Below are positions 1-9,126 of a stretch of DNA of 64,000 bases, piece after piece. The position numbers and the translations under genes were made by a program. Under the pieces are notes generated by a model. The model made no database searches. It worked only from the letters and a program-made list of their open reading frames with translations, and was not told the DNA's origin. Source of the stretch: Deltaproteobacteria bacterium (GTDB lineage: Bacteria; Desulfobacterota; Binatia; UBA9968; JAJDTQ01); assembly GCA_028818755.1 (NCBI GenBank), contig JAPPNF010000156.1, forward strand, positions 100,453 through 164,452, given 5' to 3'. The stretch's first letter is position 1. Every line of letters starts with the position of its first letter.

Positions 1-54
1 CACCGTGGTGCTGGTCACCGGCGGTGCGCCGCCGGGTCTCGCGGCCGCGGCCGC

Positions 55-157
55 CGCGGGCGCCGCCCCCCCCCGCCCCGGCGGCCCCCCCGCCGGGGGG
101 CGGGTGGGGGGGGGGGCGCCCCGCGCGCGCGGGGGGGGGGGGGGGCCCCCCCCCCGC
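55..157. other. low-complexity G/C homopolymer tract, probable contig-end artefact
   Basis: This stretch is almost entirely runs of C and G, including uninterrupted runs of about ten or more bases. Nothing else in the window looks like it. It sits at the very start of the window. Tracts of this kind are typical of failed base calling or mis-assembly at a contig end, so the ORFs predicted through it (poly-Gly/Pro/Ala/Arg) should not be treated as genes. Confidence 0.7.
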
Positions 158-162
158 CTGTT

Positions 163-321
163 GCGCAAGCGTTCGCCCGGCGTTTCGTTACAACGCCAAG
201 CGCACCGGTATCGATCATCGCTTTGGTGACAAAGGACATGGGGTATCCTCCGAACTCGATTCGGACGCTCCGCTGCTACGGCTACATCATGCCTGCGGAT
301 GCCCGGCCCAAGGCCGCCTGA
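163..321 (+). CDS. possible C-terminal end of a gene cut by the homopolymer tract
   Basis: After the homopolymer tract, one + frame stays open for about 52 codons to a TGA and reads like ordinary protein (for example IIALVTKDMGYPP). The two other frames are compositionally odd. No start codon lies between the tract and this segment. It may be the tail of a gene whose body is corrupted or missing upstream. I do not recognise the family. Support is only the amino-acid look of the frame, so confidence is low. Confidence 0.2.
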   Translation, partial: AQAFARRFVTTPSAPVSIIALVTKDMGYPPNSIRTLRCYGYIMPADARPKAA

Positions 322-675
322 CCGCCCCCTCTCTCGCCACCCCGGAAAGCATCGGGCCACATCGGGGAAGCCCGCCGCTCCCATCCGCTGCACCGGCACG
401 CTGAAAGCAGGTCTCTTACAAGCCCTGTTTCAGCAGAGTTGCGCCGCCTCCTTCACCTCGCCTCCGTGCACCACTTCTTGATTCTACGATACACAAGCAA
501 GTGACGAGGTCAATACTATCGGAAAAAGATTTTATTAAAATAAAATTAACGAAAAGCTCGTTTCCAAACGGTTCGAACTCCCTGTTGGCCCGAATGCCAA
601 GTGATCGGTCGAGCCGGAACTCCTGGGGCTCAAGGTTTGTGGATAATGCGGTATTGATGGGTTAGTTTGGGGCTG
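322..675. other. non-coding region with an AT-rich patch upstream of the MFS gene
   Basis: No convincing ORF is present. Around 520-555 there is a sharply AT-rich stretch (TTTTATTAAAATAAAATT) in otherwise GC-rich DNA. It could contribute to the promoter of the downstream transporter gene, but no clean -35/-10 pair is evident. Confidence 0.4.
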
Positions 676-1905
676 ATGGAGGACAACCGATTCGTGAGAC
701 GAAACAGCGGACTTCGCGCCATCGGCAGGGACCGGCTGGCGCTCCTGGGGTATATGACCGGCGGGCATTTCGCCGTGCACTGGTTCGGCCAGCTCTTTCC
801 CATGATCCTGCATCCCCTGCAGGTGGCCCTCCGGCTGAGTTATGTGCAGGTGGGTCTTCTGACCACCACCCGGGAGCTGACCACCGGGCTCACGAACCTG
901 CCCGCCGGGCTCCTGGGAGACCGTCTGGCGCGTCACCGGACCGCGATCCTGTGCTCGGCCCTCCTTGCTTTCGGGGTGGCATACCTCACCTTCGGGCTTG
1001 CCCCCGGCTACCTGTACGCGCTGGTGGCGGCCGGGCTGGTGGGCGTCGGCATCGCCCTGTGGCATCCCACGGCCATGGCGTCGCTGTCGAGCCGGTTCCC
1101 GCAACACCGGGCCACGGCGTTCGCCATCCACGGCATGGGCGCCACCACCGGCGACACCTTGACGCCGCTGGCCGTCGGCATCCTGTTGAGCCTCTATCCC
1201 TGGCGCAACGTCATGGCGCTGCAGTTCCTGCTGGCGGTGGCGCTGAGCGTTCCCTTGTGGATCGGCTTGCGCGGCATCTTTGCCGCGCCGCCGTCCGCGT
1301 CCCCGACCGGGAGCGCGCAGGAGTCCGGATTGGGCGAGTTCCTCCGCAATCCCGCCTTCCTGGGCGTGGCCCTCGCCAACGGACTCATGAACGCCGGCCG
1401 GATACTGATCATCACCTTCTTCCCTCTCTACGTGCAGGAAACCCTCGGCTACGGCTCCGCGGGACTGAGTTACTACTACGCGCTGCTGCACGTGCTCGGC
1501 ACGGTCTCCCAGCCCGTTCTGGGCTACCTGTCGGACCGCCTGGGTCGAAAGGCGGTGCTGCTGCCGTCTTTCCTGTTGCTGGCGGTGCTCTACACGCTGA
1601 TTCCGCTGGTGCGTGCGGGGATTCCGCTGGGCATCGTCGTGACCCTCATCAGCCTGTTCTTCTACACTCTCAGCAACATAACCGCGGCCGCCGTCGTGGA
1701 TGTGGCGGGCTCGCGCATACAGGCCACCTCGCTGGGCATCACGTTTCTCTCCAACAGCCTGTTTACCCTGCCCGGTCCGGTCATCGCCGGATACCTGGTG
1801 GGGCTCTACGGCATGGCCTCGGTCTTCTACCTGTCCGGCGGCTTTCTGCTGGCGGCCGTGGCGGCGATCATCCCGCTGCGGCTCTACAGGGGTTCGGGAC
1901 GGTGA
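676..1905 (+). CDS. MFS transporter, fosmidomycin-resistance (Fsr)-like
   Basis: A 409-residue, strongly hydrophobic protein with the alternating helix pattern of a 12-TM major facilitator. The cytoplasmic loop after helix 2 carries the MFS signature GDRLARHR, and a related GYLSDRLGRKA loop lies between the two halves. The N-terminal HFAVHWFGQLFP followed by LSYVQVGLL is characteristic of the Fsr-like branch, so a drug or small-molecule exporter is likely; the substrate cannot be read from sequence. The ORF track uses a TTG three codons upstream. I prefer the ATG at 676, which has a GGGG just before it. The gene is followed after 76 bp by a phosphopantetheinyl transferase on the same strand. 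Confidence 0.85.
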   Translation: MEDNRFVRRNSGLRAIGRDRLALLGYMTGGHFAVHWFGQLFPMILHPLQVALRLSYVQVGLLTTTRELTTGLTNLPAGLLGDRLARHRTAILCSALLAFGVAYLTFGLAPGYLYALVAAGLVGVGIALWHPTAMASLSSRFPQHRATAFAIHGMGATTGDTLTPLAVGILLSLYPWRNVMALQFLLAVALSVPLWIGLRGIFAAPPSASPTGSAQESGLGEFLRNPAFLGVALANGLMNAGRILIITFFPLYVQETLGYGSAGLSYYYALLHVLGTVSQPVLGYLSDRLGRKAVLLPSFLLLAVLYTLIPLVRAGIPLGIVVTLISLFFYTLSNITAAAVVDVAGSRIQATSLGITFLSNSLFTLPGPVIAGYLVGLYGMASVFYLSGGFLLAAVAAIIPLRLYRGSGR

Positions 1906-1943
1906 TGCTTCGGCGTCGTTTCGGTTGGACGTATACTGCGCCT

Positions 1944-1980
1944 GTCGAAGGGCTCGGCATGAGCGGTGACGGGAACGGAT
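1944..1980. repeat. partial REP-like intergenic repeat
   Basis: The short gap between the MFS and PPTase genes contains CTGTCGAAGGGCTC followed by CATGAGCGG. This is a degenerate relative of the palindromic elements at 6.13 and 61.2 kb (core TCCTTCGAC ... GGACGAACGG). It looks like one half-unit only. Confidence 0.4.
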
Positions 1981-1981
1981 C

Positions 1982-2731
1982 ATGACGTCCTGGTCGCTCT
2001 CGGTACCGGACCTGGAGCTGCCGCGCGACGCGGTCCACGTGTGGCGTACGCGGACCGAGGTCTCCGCCCCCCGGCTGGCGCCCCTGGCCGCTCTGCTGGC
2101 GCCGGACGAACGCGCCCGGGCGGGCCGGTTCCTTTACGAGGAGGACCGGCGGCAGTACACCGTGGCCCGGGGCGTGCTGCGAAGCATCCTGGCGCGCTAC
2201 CTTGAGGTGGAGCCGGCCGCCATCGAGTTCCGCTACGGCGCCCACGGCAAGCCGTCGCTGGCGGAGAGTCCCGGCGGCAGGGACGTGCGCTTCAATCTGT
2301 CCCATTCCTACGGGTGGGCGCTGCACGCTTTCGCCGTCGGCCGGGAGGTCGGCGTCGACGTCGAGCGCATTCGGCCGGAGACGGACATCATGGGGGTCGC
2401 CCGCCATTCCTTCTCGCCGGTCGAGGTAGAGGCCCTGACGAGTCTCCCGGAAGGACAGCGGCGTGAGGCCTTCTTCAACTGCTGGACCCGCAAGGAGGCG
2501 TTCATCAAGGCCCACGGCGAGGGCATCGCGCTGGGCCTGAGCCGGTTCGACGTGACGTTGCGGCCGGGCGAGCCGGCGGCGTTGTTGCGGTTCGAAGGCG
2601 AACCGGCCGAAGCGGCGCGGTGGTCCATGCGTGCGCTGGACGCGGGCGAGGGCTACAAGGCGGCGCTGGCGGTTGAAGGAGAGGAATGGCATCTACGGTG
2701 CTGGGAATACCCCGACGACGGCTTGCCGTAG
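1982..2731 (+). CDS. 4'-phosphopantetheinyl transferase, Sfp/Gsp type
   Basis: A 249-residue enzyme predicted to transfer the phosphopantetheine arm of CoA to a serine of acyl-, peptidyl- or aryl-carrier proteins in the cytoplasm. All family motifs are present in order: GKPSL (about residue 89), FNLSHS (104), GVDVE with the Mg-binding acidic residues (124-128), and WTRKEAFIKAHGEG (168-181). Length is normal for the two-fold pseudosymmetric Sfp class, which is commonly linked to polyketide, nonribosomal peptide or lysine-pathway carrier proteins. No carrier protein or megasynthase is present in this window, so its client must be elsewhere. It starts at ATG, 76 bp after the MFS gene. Confidence 0.93.
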   Translation: MTSWSLSVPDLELPRDAVHVWRTRTEVSAPRLAPLAALLAPDERARAGRFLYEEDRRQYTVARGVLRSILARYLEVEPAAIEFRYGAHGKPSLAESPGGRDVRFNLSHSYGWALHAFAVGREVGVDVERIRPETDIMGVARHSFSPVEVEALTSLPEGQRREAFFNCWTRKEAFIKAHGEGIALGLSRFDVTLRPGEPAALLRFEGEPAEAARWSMRALDAGEGYKAALAVEGEEWHLRCWEYPDDGLP

Positions 2732-2801
2732 GGCCGGGTCAAACCCGCCCGTGCCCGGGTTGCCGCCGGACACGGGAGCGAATACGAGAGGAGAGAGTCA
2801 A

Positions 2802-3350
2802 ATGGCGCGCATCGCGAAGATCGAGAAGAGGGAAGACCTGAGCCCGGAGCACCACGGGGTGTTCGACGCCATCGCCGAGAGCCGCGGCAGGGTCCAGGGG
2901 CCGTTTCCCATGCTCCTGCACAGTCCGGAGCTGGCCGGGCGCGTGGCACACCTGGGCGCCCACGTGCGTTTCGAGATGGGGCTTTCGCAGAAGCTGAAGG
3001 AGCTGGTGATCCTTACCGTGGCGCGGGAGCTGGACTGCGGGTTCGAGTGGTCGGTGCATGCCGGGCACGCGCGCGCCGCGGGGATCTCCGACGACTGCAT
3101 CGAGGCCCTGCGGACGCGGCGGGAGCCGGCGGGGCTCACCCCGGAGGAGGCCGACGTGCGCCGCTACGCCCGTGAGCTGCTCCAGTCCCATCGCGTGAGC
3201 GCGGACGCCTTTGCCGCGGTGGAAGCGCGCCTGGGGCCGGCCGGCTGCGTGGAGCTTTCAGCCCTCATCGGATACTATGTGCTGCTGGCCTGCGTCCTCA
3301 ATTCCATGGAAGTGGAGCCGGCAGAAGGCGAGAAGCCGCTGGATCTGTAG
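2802..3350 (+). CDS. carboxymuconolactone decarboxylase (CMD/AhpD-like) family protein
   Basis: A 182-residue all-helical protein of the CMD superfamily. The central segment ELDCGFEWSVHAGHARAAG matches the single-cysteine form of the family motif (E-x2-C-x3-W-x2-H). The second redox cysteine of AhpD is replaced, so peroxidase chemistry of the AhpD type is unlikely. The ATG is preceded by a good GAGGAGAGAG ribosome binding site. The gene lies 70 bp after the PPTase and 73 bp before the sulfatase and may be co-transcribed with them. True substrate unknown; a decarboxylase or isomerase step in aromatic or acyl catabolism is only an inference from family membership. Confidence 0.85.
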   Translation: MARIAKIEKREDLSPEHHGVFDAIAESRGRVQGPFPMLLHSPELAGRVAHLGAHVRFEMGLSQKLKELVILTVARELDCGFEWSVHAGHARAAGISDDCIEALRTRREPAGLTPEEADVRRYARELLQSHRVSADAFAAVEARLGPAGCVELSALIGYYVLLACVLNSMEVEPAEGEKPLDL

Positions 3351-3423
3351 AGATATCACCGGTTGCCGGCGACAAGTCACGAGGACTGTGTACCGGCGCG
3401 ACGGAAGAAACGGACGGAGCGAA

Positions 3424-5019
3424 ATGAGCGACAGACCCAATTTCCTGTTCATCATCACCGACCAGCACCGGGCGGACCACCTGGGTTGCTACGGCAATCC
3501 GGTGGTGCAAACGCCGCACATCGACGGGCTGGCGTCGTCGGGTACCCGCTTCGAGCGGTTCTACACGGCCACCCCCATCTGCATGCCCAACCGGGCGACT
3601 TTGATGACCGGGCGGATGCCGTCGCTCCACGGCGTCCGGCACAACGGCATCCCGCTTTCCCTCGAAGCCACGACCTTCACCGACGTCATGGCCGCCGCCG
3701 GATACCACACGGCCCTCATCGGCAAGTGCCACCTGCAGAGCATCAAGGACGATCTCCCGGTCATCGGCATGCCGGAGCCCGACCCGGAGCGCACCCGGCC
3801 GCCCGAGCGGCTCCGCGAGGCGCGGAAGGACTTCGGCGGGCGTTACGACCAGGAACTGCCGTCCACCTGGGCGCGGGACCCGGAGTTCGAGCCGGTGTTT
3901 CCCTACTACGGGTTCCAGCACGTGGATCTGTGCATCAAGCACGCGGACCAGGTGGTGGGGCACTACGACCGTTGGCTGCGGGCGCGTCACCCGGACCCCG
4001 ACTCCCTGCGCGGGCGCGCCAACGAGCTTCCCGGCAATGATTGCAAGGCCCCCCAGGCATGGCGCACCCGCATGCCCGAGGAGCTCTATCCCACCACCTA
4101 CGTGGCCGAGCGCACCATGGCGTTCCTGGAGGAGCACGCGCGCTCCGGCCGCGAACGGCCGTTCTTCATCCAGTGCTCGTTTCCTGACCCGCACCATGCG
4201 TTCACGCCTCCGGGAAGGTACTGGGATCTCTACGACGCCGAGCAGATCGCGCTGCCGGGCTCGTTCCATCGCGGCGAGCATCCGGTGCTGCCGCACCTGG
4301 CGCGGCTCTACGAGGAACGGGACCGCGGCGAGGCCAACCGTGACGGCCAGCGTGGCTTCGCCATCACCGACCGGGAAGCGCGCGAGGCCATTGCGCTCAC
4401 CTACGGCATGATCACCATGATCGACGACGCCATCGGGCGCATCCGCGCGCGGCTGGAGGAACTGGGGCTCGCGGACGACACGGTGATCGTCTTCACCAGC
4501 GACCACGGCGACTTCATGGGCGACCACCAGCTCCTGCTCAAGGGCGCGCTGCACTATCGCGGCCTCGTGCGGGTGCCGTTCATCTGGGTCGATCCGGCGA
4601 CCGGTACGAGGGGAGTCGTCAACCCGAGCCTGTGCGGCACCCTGGACCTGCCCAGCACCATCCTGCACCGGGCCGGCCTGGAAGGGCACAACGGCATGCA
4701 GGGAGTGAGCCTCCTGCCCGCCATGGACGGCTCGGGCACGGGTTACGACGCACTGCTCATCGAGGAGCACCAGCGCCGGGGCTACATGGGCTTCGACAAC
4801 AACTTCCGCGCCCGCACCCTGATCACGCCCGACCTGCGCCTGACTCTGTACGAGAACGCGGACTGGGGTGAGATCTACGACCTCGAAAACGATCCGGACG
4901 AGATCCGCAACCTGTGGGACGAGTCCGGTTCCCGTCGCGCCGAGCTGACCGAGGCGCTGGCCCGCAAGATGATGGAGCTCACCGATACGAGCCCCCTGGC
5001 CACGCACCACGGGCCGTAG
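3424..5019 (+). CDS. sulfatase (formylglycine-dependent alkaline-phosphatase superfamily)
   Basis: A 531-residue hydrolase for sulfate (or phosphonate) esters. The N-terminus NFLFIITDQHRADHLGCYGN carries the first metal-ligand aspartate of the family. C53 in CMPNRATLMTGR is the C-x-P-x-R site that a formylglycine-generating enzyme converts to the catalytic residue. A second metal site, TSDHGDFMGDH, lies in the C-terminal half. There is no signal peptide, so it is probably cytoplasmic. The ORF track extends the frame upstream to 3211, but that overlaps the CMD gene; the ATG at 3424 follows GGACGGAGCGAA and fits the family N-terminus. Substrate cannot be inferred. The maturation enzyme is not in the window. 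Confidence 0.92.
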   Translation: MSDRPNFLFIITDQHRADHLGCYGNPVVQTPHIDGLASSGTRFERFYTATPICMPNRATLMTGRMPSLHGVRHNGIPLSLEATTFTDVMAAAGYHTALIGKCHLQSIKDDLPVIGMPEPDPERTRPPERLREARKDFGGRYDQELPSTWARDPEFEPVFPYYGFQHVDLCIKHADQVVGHYDRWLRARHPDPDSLRGRANELPGNDCKAPQAWRTRMPEELYPTTYVAERTMAFLEEHARSGRERPFFIQCSFPDPHHAFTPPGRYWDLYDAEQIALPGSFHRGEHPVLPHLARLYEERDRGEANRDGQRGFAITDREAREAIALTYGMITMIDDAIGRIRARLEELGLADDTVIVFTSDHGDFMGDHQLLLKGALHYRGLVRVPFIWVDPATGTRGVVNPSLCGTLDLPSTILHRAGLEGHNGMQGVSLLPAMDGSGTGYDALLIEEHQRRGYMGFDNNFRARTLITPDLRLTLYENADWGEIYDLENDPDEIRNLWDESGSRRAELTEALARKMMELTDTSPLATHHGP

Positions 5020-5054
5020 GGGGCGGAGTCGACGGACGGCGTCCGCGCGGATGC

Positions 5055-5080
5055 GGGCGGGTTTGAAACCCGCCCCTACA
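5055..5080. repeat. short palindromic intergenic repeat
   Basis: GGGCGGG, a short AT spacer and CCCGCCC form a stable hairpin between the sulfatase and LLM genes. Related copies lie near 7284-7306 and, more degenerate, 2733-2750. All three are intergenic, so this is a dispersed element that may double as a transcriptional stem-loop. Confidence 0.55.
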
Positions 5081-5126
5081 CCTGGTGTTCCTGAGGCGGG
5101 GCCTCCTGGTGGGCGGCATATATTCG

Positions 5127-6155
5127 ATGGGAGACAGAAGACTGGAATTGGGCTTGGGATTGCGCGCGCGGCATCCGTCCGTGCTTGCGGAACATTCGCG
5201 GGAAGCGGAGGAGGCGGGTTTCAGTCACGTCTGGCTGTATGATTCGCCGCGGTGCGCCGAGCCCTACGTTTCGTTGCCCTATTGCGCCATGGCCACGTCG
5301 CGGGCCGTCGTCGGGCTGGCGGTGACGAACACCCAGACCCGCGATCCCACCGTGGTGGCCAACGCCTTCGCGACCCTGGCCATCCTCACCGGCGGCCGGG
5401 TCAAGTTCGGCGTCGGTTTGGGCGACAGCGCGGTAAAGTTCCTCGGCAGGAAGCCGTCCCGTTTCGACGCCTTCCGGGAAAGCATCGACGTCGTGCAGGG
5501 GCTCCTTCGGGGTGAGAGCGTGCGGTACAACGGCCGCCGGCTGGCGCTTCCGGCGGTGCCCGACGTCAAGCCGCCGCTGCTGCTGGCGGCCGAGCGGTCG
5601 CGGACCTTCGAGCTTGCCGGGGCAATTGCCGACGGGGCCATCATCAGCCCGGGCGGTTCGCCGCGCTTCCTGCGCTACGCCATCGAGAGGATTCGAGAAG
5701 GGGCGGGGCGGGCCGGGCGGGAACCGGATGCGCTCCACATCTGCGCCTGGACCCACTGCGTCGTGGGCGAGAGCACGGCAGAGGCCATGGATGCGTTGGC
5801 GCCGGAGGTGGGCCGGACCCTGTTCAAAGCCGCGCTACGGGTTCCGCCGGAGGTGTTGGGGGCCTCAGGACCGTTGTTGTCCGAGGAGTTGCGTGCCCAC
5901 GTGCTCGACGGGGCCACGCGGCAGGATCATGAATACGATCTCGCGCGTACCCTGCGCTCGGCACTGGGCGACGACTTGTTCCGGGAGATGACCCTGGTGG
6001 GCACGCCCGACGACTGCGCAGGAAAGATCGCCGAGCTGGCGAAGGTGGACGGCCTCAGCCAGCTCATCGTCAACGTCTACGGGCGGGACCGCGAATTTGC
6101 CCTGAAGACGTTGGGCGGCCAGATGGCCCACCGTCCTTCGACTTCGCTTCGCTAG
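5127..6155 (+). CDS. LLM-class flavin/F420-dependent oxidoreductase
   Basis: A 342-residue TIM-barrel protein of the bacterial luciferase-like superfamily. GLGLRARHPSVLAEHSREAE at the start, LAVTNTQTRDPTVVANAFAT and GGRVKFGVGLGDSA in the middle resemble the Mer-like/F420-dependent branch, so a hydride-transfer role using FMN or F420 is likely. The ORF track begins 14 codons upstream at 5085, inside repeat-derived sequence. I chose the ATG at 5127, where family similarity starts. The last residues (PSTSLR) are encoded by a REP-like repeat that runs into the 3' end, so the native C-terminus may have been altered. Confidence 0.85.
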   Translation: MGDRRLELGLGLRARHPSVLAEHSREAEEAGFSHVWLYDSPRCAEPYVSLPYCAMATSRAVVGLAVTNTQTRDPTVVANAFATLAILTGGRVKFGVGLGDSAVKFLGRKPSRFDAFRESIDVVQGLLRGESVRYNGRRLALPAVPDVKPPLLLAAERSRTFELAGAIADGAIISPGGSPRFLRYAIERIREGAGRAGREPDALHICAWTHCVVGESTAEAMDALAPEVGRTLFKAALRVPPEVLGASGPLLSEELRAHVLDGATRQDHEYDLARTLRSALGDDLFREMTLVGTPDDCAGKIAELAKVDGLSQLIVNVYGRDREFALKTLGGQMAHRPSTSLR

Positions 6156-6210
6156 CGCTGCACTACGCTGAGGACGAACGGGCGCAAGATTGGACCGTTC
6201 GTCCTGGGCT
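6132..6210. repeat. REP-like palindromic repeat overlapping the end of the LLM gene
   Basis: A GTCCTTCGACTTCGCTTCGC unit, an imperfect middle and GGACGAACGG are followed by a partial inverted copy (CCGTTCGTCCT) near 6194. It is a diverged member of the family seen as a perfect inverted pair at 61.2 kb. Its first 20 bp or so are translated as the C-terminus of the upstream ORF. Confidence 0.75.
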
Positions 6211-6244
6211 TGACGATGGATACGCGCCCACGTGTCCCGGCTGC

Positions 6245-7174
6245 CTACAGCGGTACGGCCTCGCCCTCCGGCACCTTGTCCTTGTCGATGTGCTTCAGTG
6301 CCTGCAGGACGAAATCCTGTCCGAACACCTCGGTCCAGCCTTTTTGCAGCCTGCCCACCATGGGGCCGGGCTTGCCCTCGCCGATGTCGTTGCCGTTGAT
6401 TTGGGTGAGCGGCAGCACGCAGCGGGAGGTGGTGGTCATGAACGCTTCGTCGGCGTTCATGATGTCGTAGAGCTGGAAGTTCGTCTCGTCCACCGGGATG
6501 TCGAGGTGTTCAGCGATCTCCAGCACCGCGCCCCGGGTGACACCCGATAGAATGGTCTGGACGGGCGCGGTGACCAGGGTGCCGTTGCGCACGATCCAGA
6601 AATTGGCCGCGGTGAGCTCGGTGACGTTGCCGTCCAGGGTCAACAGCAGGGCATAGGCCTCGGGGTCCACCAACTGGGCCTGCTGCTCCGCCAGCCACAG
6701 GTGCATGCGGCTGGTGCTCTTGATCTTGGGGTCCCACACCTGGGTGGGGATGGCGCGGATGTGCGTGGTGATGACGTGGCCGCCGTAGATATAGTGGTGG
6801 GCGAACTTGTTGAAGGCGATGGGTTCGCACAGGATGACCACCGTGGCCCGGCCTGCCTTGTCCGGCCCGCGGGTGACGTAGTGGCCCACGAAGTAGTCCT
6901 CGTCCGCTCCCAGCAGCCCCTTGTTCTGCTTCACCAACTCCACGGTGGTCTCGTGCATCTCGTCCGCCGTGAGGCCGGCATCCAGCTTCACCGCCTTGAG
7001 CGAACGGTAGAGCCGGGCGATGTGCCGGTCCAGTTGAAATATCTCGCCGCCGAAGGTCCGCGTCCGCTCGAACACGCCCAAGCCGGACAGGAAACCCCGG
7101 TCGTAGATGGAAACGCTCGCCCGACTCTCGGGCAAGAACTCGCCGTTGACGTATGCCGTGCGCTCTTCTGCCAT
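6245..7174 (-). CDS. class IV aminotransferase, branched-chain amino acid aminotransferase-like
   Basis: A 309-residue PLP enzyme of fold type IV. K152 in IKSTSR is the expected PLP-lysine, and E186 in VTELTAANF is the usual glutamate near the cofactor pyridine nitrogen. SIYDRGFLSGLGVFE is the N-terminal family signature. It probably interconverts branched-chain amino acids and 2-oxoacids, but D-amino-acid transaminase or aminodeoxychorismate lyase relatives share these motifs. The ATG has AAGGGAGC just upstream. It is transcribed opposite to the preceding LLM gene (convergent ends, about 90 bp apart). Confidence 0.88.
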   Translation of the reverse strand: MAEERTAYVNGEFLPESRASVSIYDRGFLSGLGVFERTRTFGGEIFQLDRHIARLYRSLKAVKLDAGLTADEMHETTVELVKQNKGLLGADEDYFVGHYVTRGPDKAGRATVVILCEPIAFNKFAHHYIYGGHVITTHIRAIPTQVWDPKIKSTSRMHLWLAEQQAQLVDPEAYALLLTLDGNVTELTAANFWIVRNGTLVTAPVQTILSGVTRGAVLEIAEHLDIPVDETNFQLYDIMNADEAFMTTTSRCVLPLTQINGNDIGEGKPGPMVGRLQKGWTEVFGQDFVLQALKHIDKDKVPEGEAVPL

Positions 7175-7283
7175 GGAAAGCTCCCTTCGGGTGATTTCTG
7201 ATCCCCAATGGTAGGACGTTCTGCGGGCATCTGTAAACAGGTAACCAAGGGGTGTGGATCCGCCTGCAGCGCGCCGCAGAGGC

Positions 7284-7308
7284 GGGCGGGTTCGAACCCC
7301 CTTACAAC
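7284..7308. repeat. short palindromic intergenic repeat, diverged copy
   Basis: GCGGGCGGGTTCGAACCCCC resembles the element at 5055-5080 and lies between the aminotransferase and HAD genes. The GGTTCGAACC core superficially resembles a tRNA T-arm, but no tRNA body surrounds it. Confidence 0.45.
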
Positions 7309-7327
7309 CGCGGCTTCGCTGGCGGTG

Positions 7328-7957
7328 TCATCGAGCTTCCACGAGCAAGCGGAAGAGCTCGCCGGGCGAATCCACGATGTGGTCGGGGGCTTCCTTCGCG
7401 AGCGTGGTCCGGCTCTGATAGCCCCACGTGACCCCGGCGGTCCGCACGCCGGCGGCCCTGCCGTGGCGGATGTCGCCGCGGGTGTCGCCGATCATGAACG
7501 CTTCGCGCGGCGGGACGTGGAAGCGCTTCAGGGCGTGGATGATCTTGTCGCCCTTGGTCCCGGGTTGCCGCGCGTCGAGCACCAAGGAGACGCACTCGTC
7601 CACGCCGTTGCGCGCCAGCCCGTGCCTCACCAAGTGGTCGTAGTTGGACGTCACGATGACCAGGGTGTGGCGCTCCGACAGGGCGTTCAGGAGATCGGGG
7701 ATGCCCGGGAACATGGCCGGATCGTAGCCGTCGGCTTCCAGGATGGCGTGGGTCCGCCGGGTGTAGCGGTCGATGTCCGGTTCCGGAACGCCCAGCAGCA
7801 CTGCGAGGCCCGCGGCATTCAGGTCCTCGATGGTCTCGAAGTCGTCGCGGGTCGGCGGCCGCCCCAGCCCGGTATCCGCGGCGGTCCGCTGGAAGGCGCT
7901 CAGGAGTTGGTCGAACGAGTCGACGAGGACACCGTCGTAGTCGAAGTTGAGCAGCAT
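7328..7957 (-). CDS. HAD-family phosphatase, phosphoglycolate-phosphatase-like
   Basis: A 209-residue haloacid-dehalogenase hydrolase. D6 in FDYDGVLVDS is the predicted nucleophile and D8 the acid/base. Motif II is VTSNYDH, motif III the lysine in TKGDKI, and motif IV IGDTRGDIRHG. A helical cap of about 70 residues between motifs I and II places it in subfamily I (phosphoglycolate phosphatase or beta-phosphoglucomutase type). It starts 16 bp after the stop of the MoxR ATPase on the same strand and may be co-transcribed with it. Substrate unknown. Confidence 0.88.
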   Translation of the reverse strand: MLLNFDYDGVLVDSFDQLLSAFQRTAADTGLGRPPTRDDFETIEDLNAAGLAVLLGVPEPDIDRYTRRTHAILEADGYDPAMFPGIPDLLNALSERHTLVIVTSNYDHLVRHGLARNGVDECVSLVLDARQPGTKGDKIIHALKRFHVPPREAFMIGDTRGDIRHGRAAGVRTAGVTWGYQSRTTLAKEAPDHIVDSPGELFRLLVEAR

Positions 7958-7973
7958 GCGGCGGGGCCGCGGT

Positions 7974-9014
<1,041 letters not shown>

Positions 9015-9040
9015 GACGGTAAGGTTCCTTCCGTGTTGAG

Positions 9041-9125
9041 CCCTCACCCGGCCTTCGGCCACCCTCTCCCGGAGGGAGAGGGACGATTCTCCCCTCTCCC
9101 TCCGGGAGAGGGTCGGGGTGAGGGA
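9041..9125. repeat. paired CCCTCTCCC/GGGAGAGGG palindromic repeat
   Basis: Two hairpin-forming units lie between the MoxR and TPR-gluzincin genes: CCCTCACCC with GGCCTTCGGCC and CCCTCTCCCGGAGGGAGAGGG-like arms, then CTCTCCCTCCGGGAGAG with GGGGTGAGGG. The same units occur in the opposite order at 39891-40000. They are dispersed REP-type elements and may stabilise or terminate transcripts. Confidence 0.75.
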
Positions 9126-9126
9126 G

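Noticed and set aside
7284-7308. tRNA T-arm-like GGGTTCGAACCCC
   Set aside because: No acceptor, D or anticodon stems surround it, and the sequence belongs to the dispersed intergenic repeat seen at 5055.
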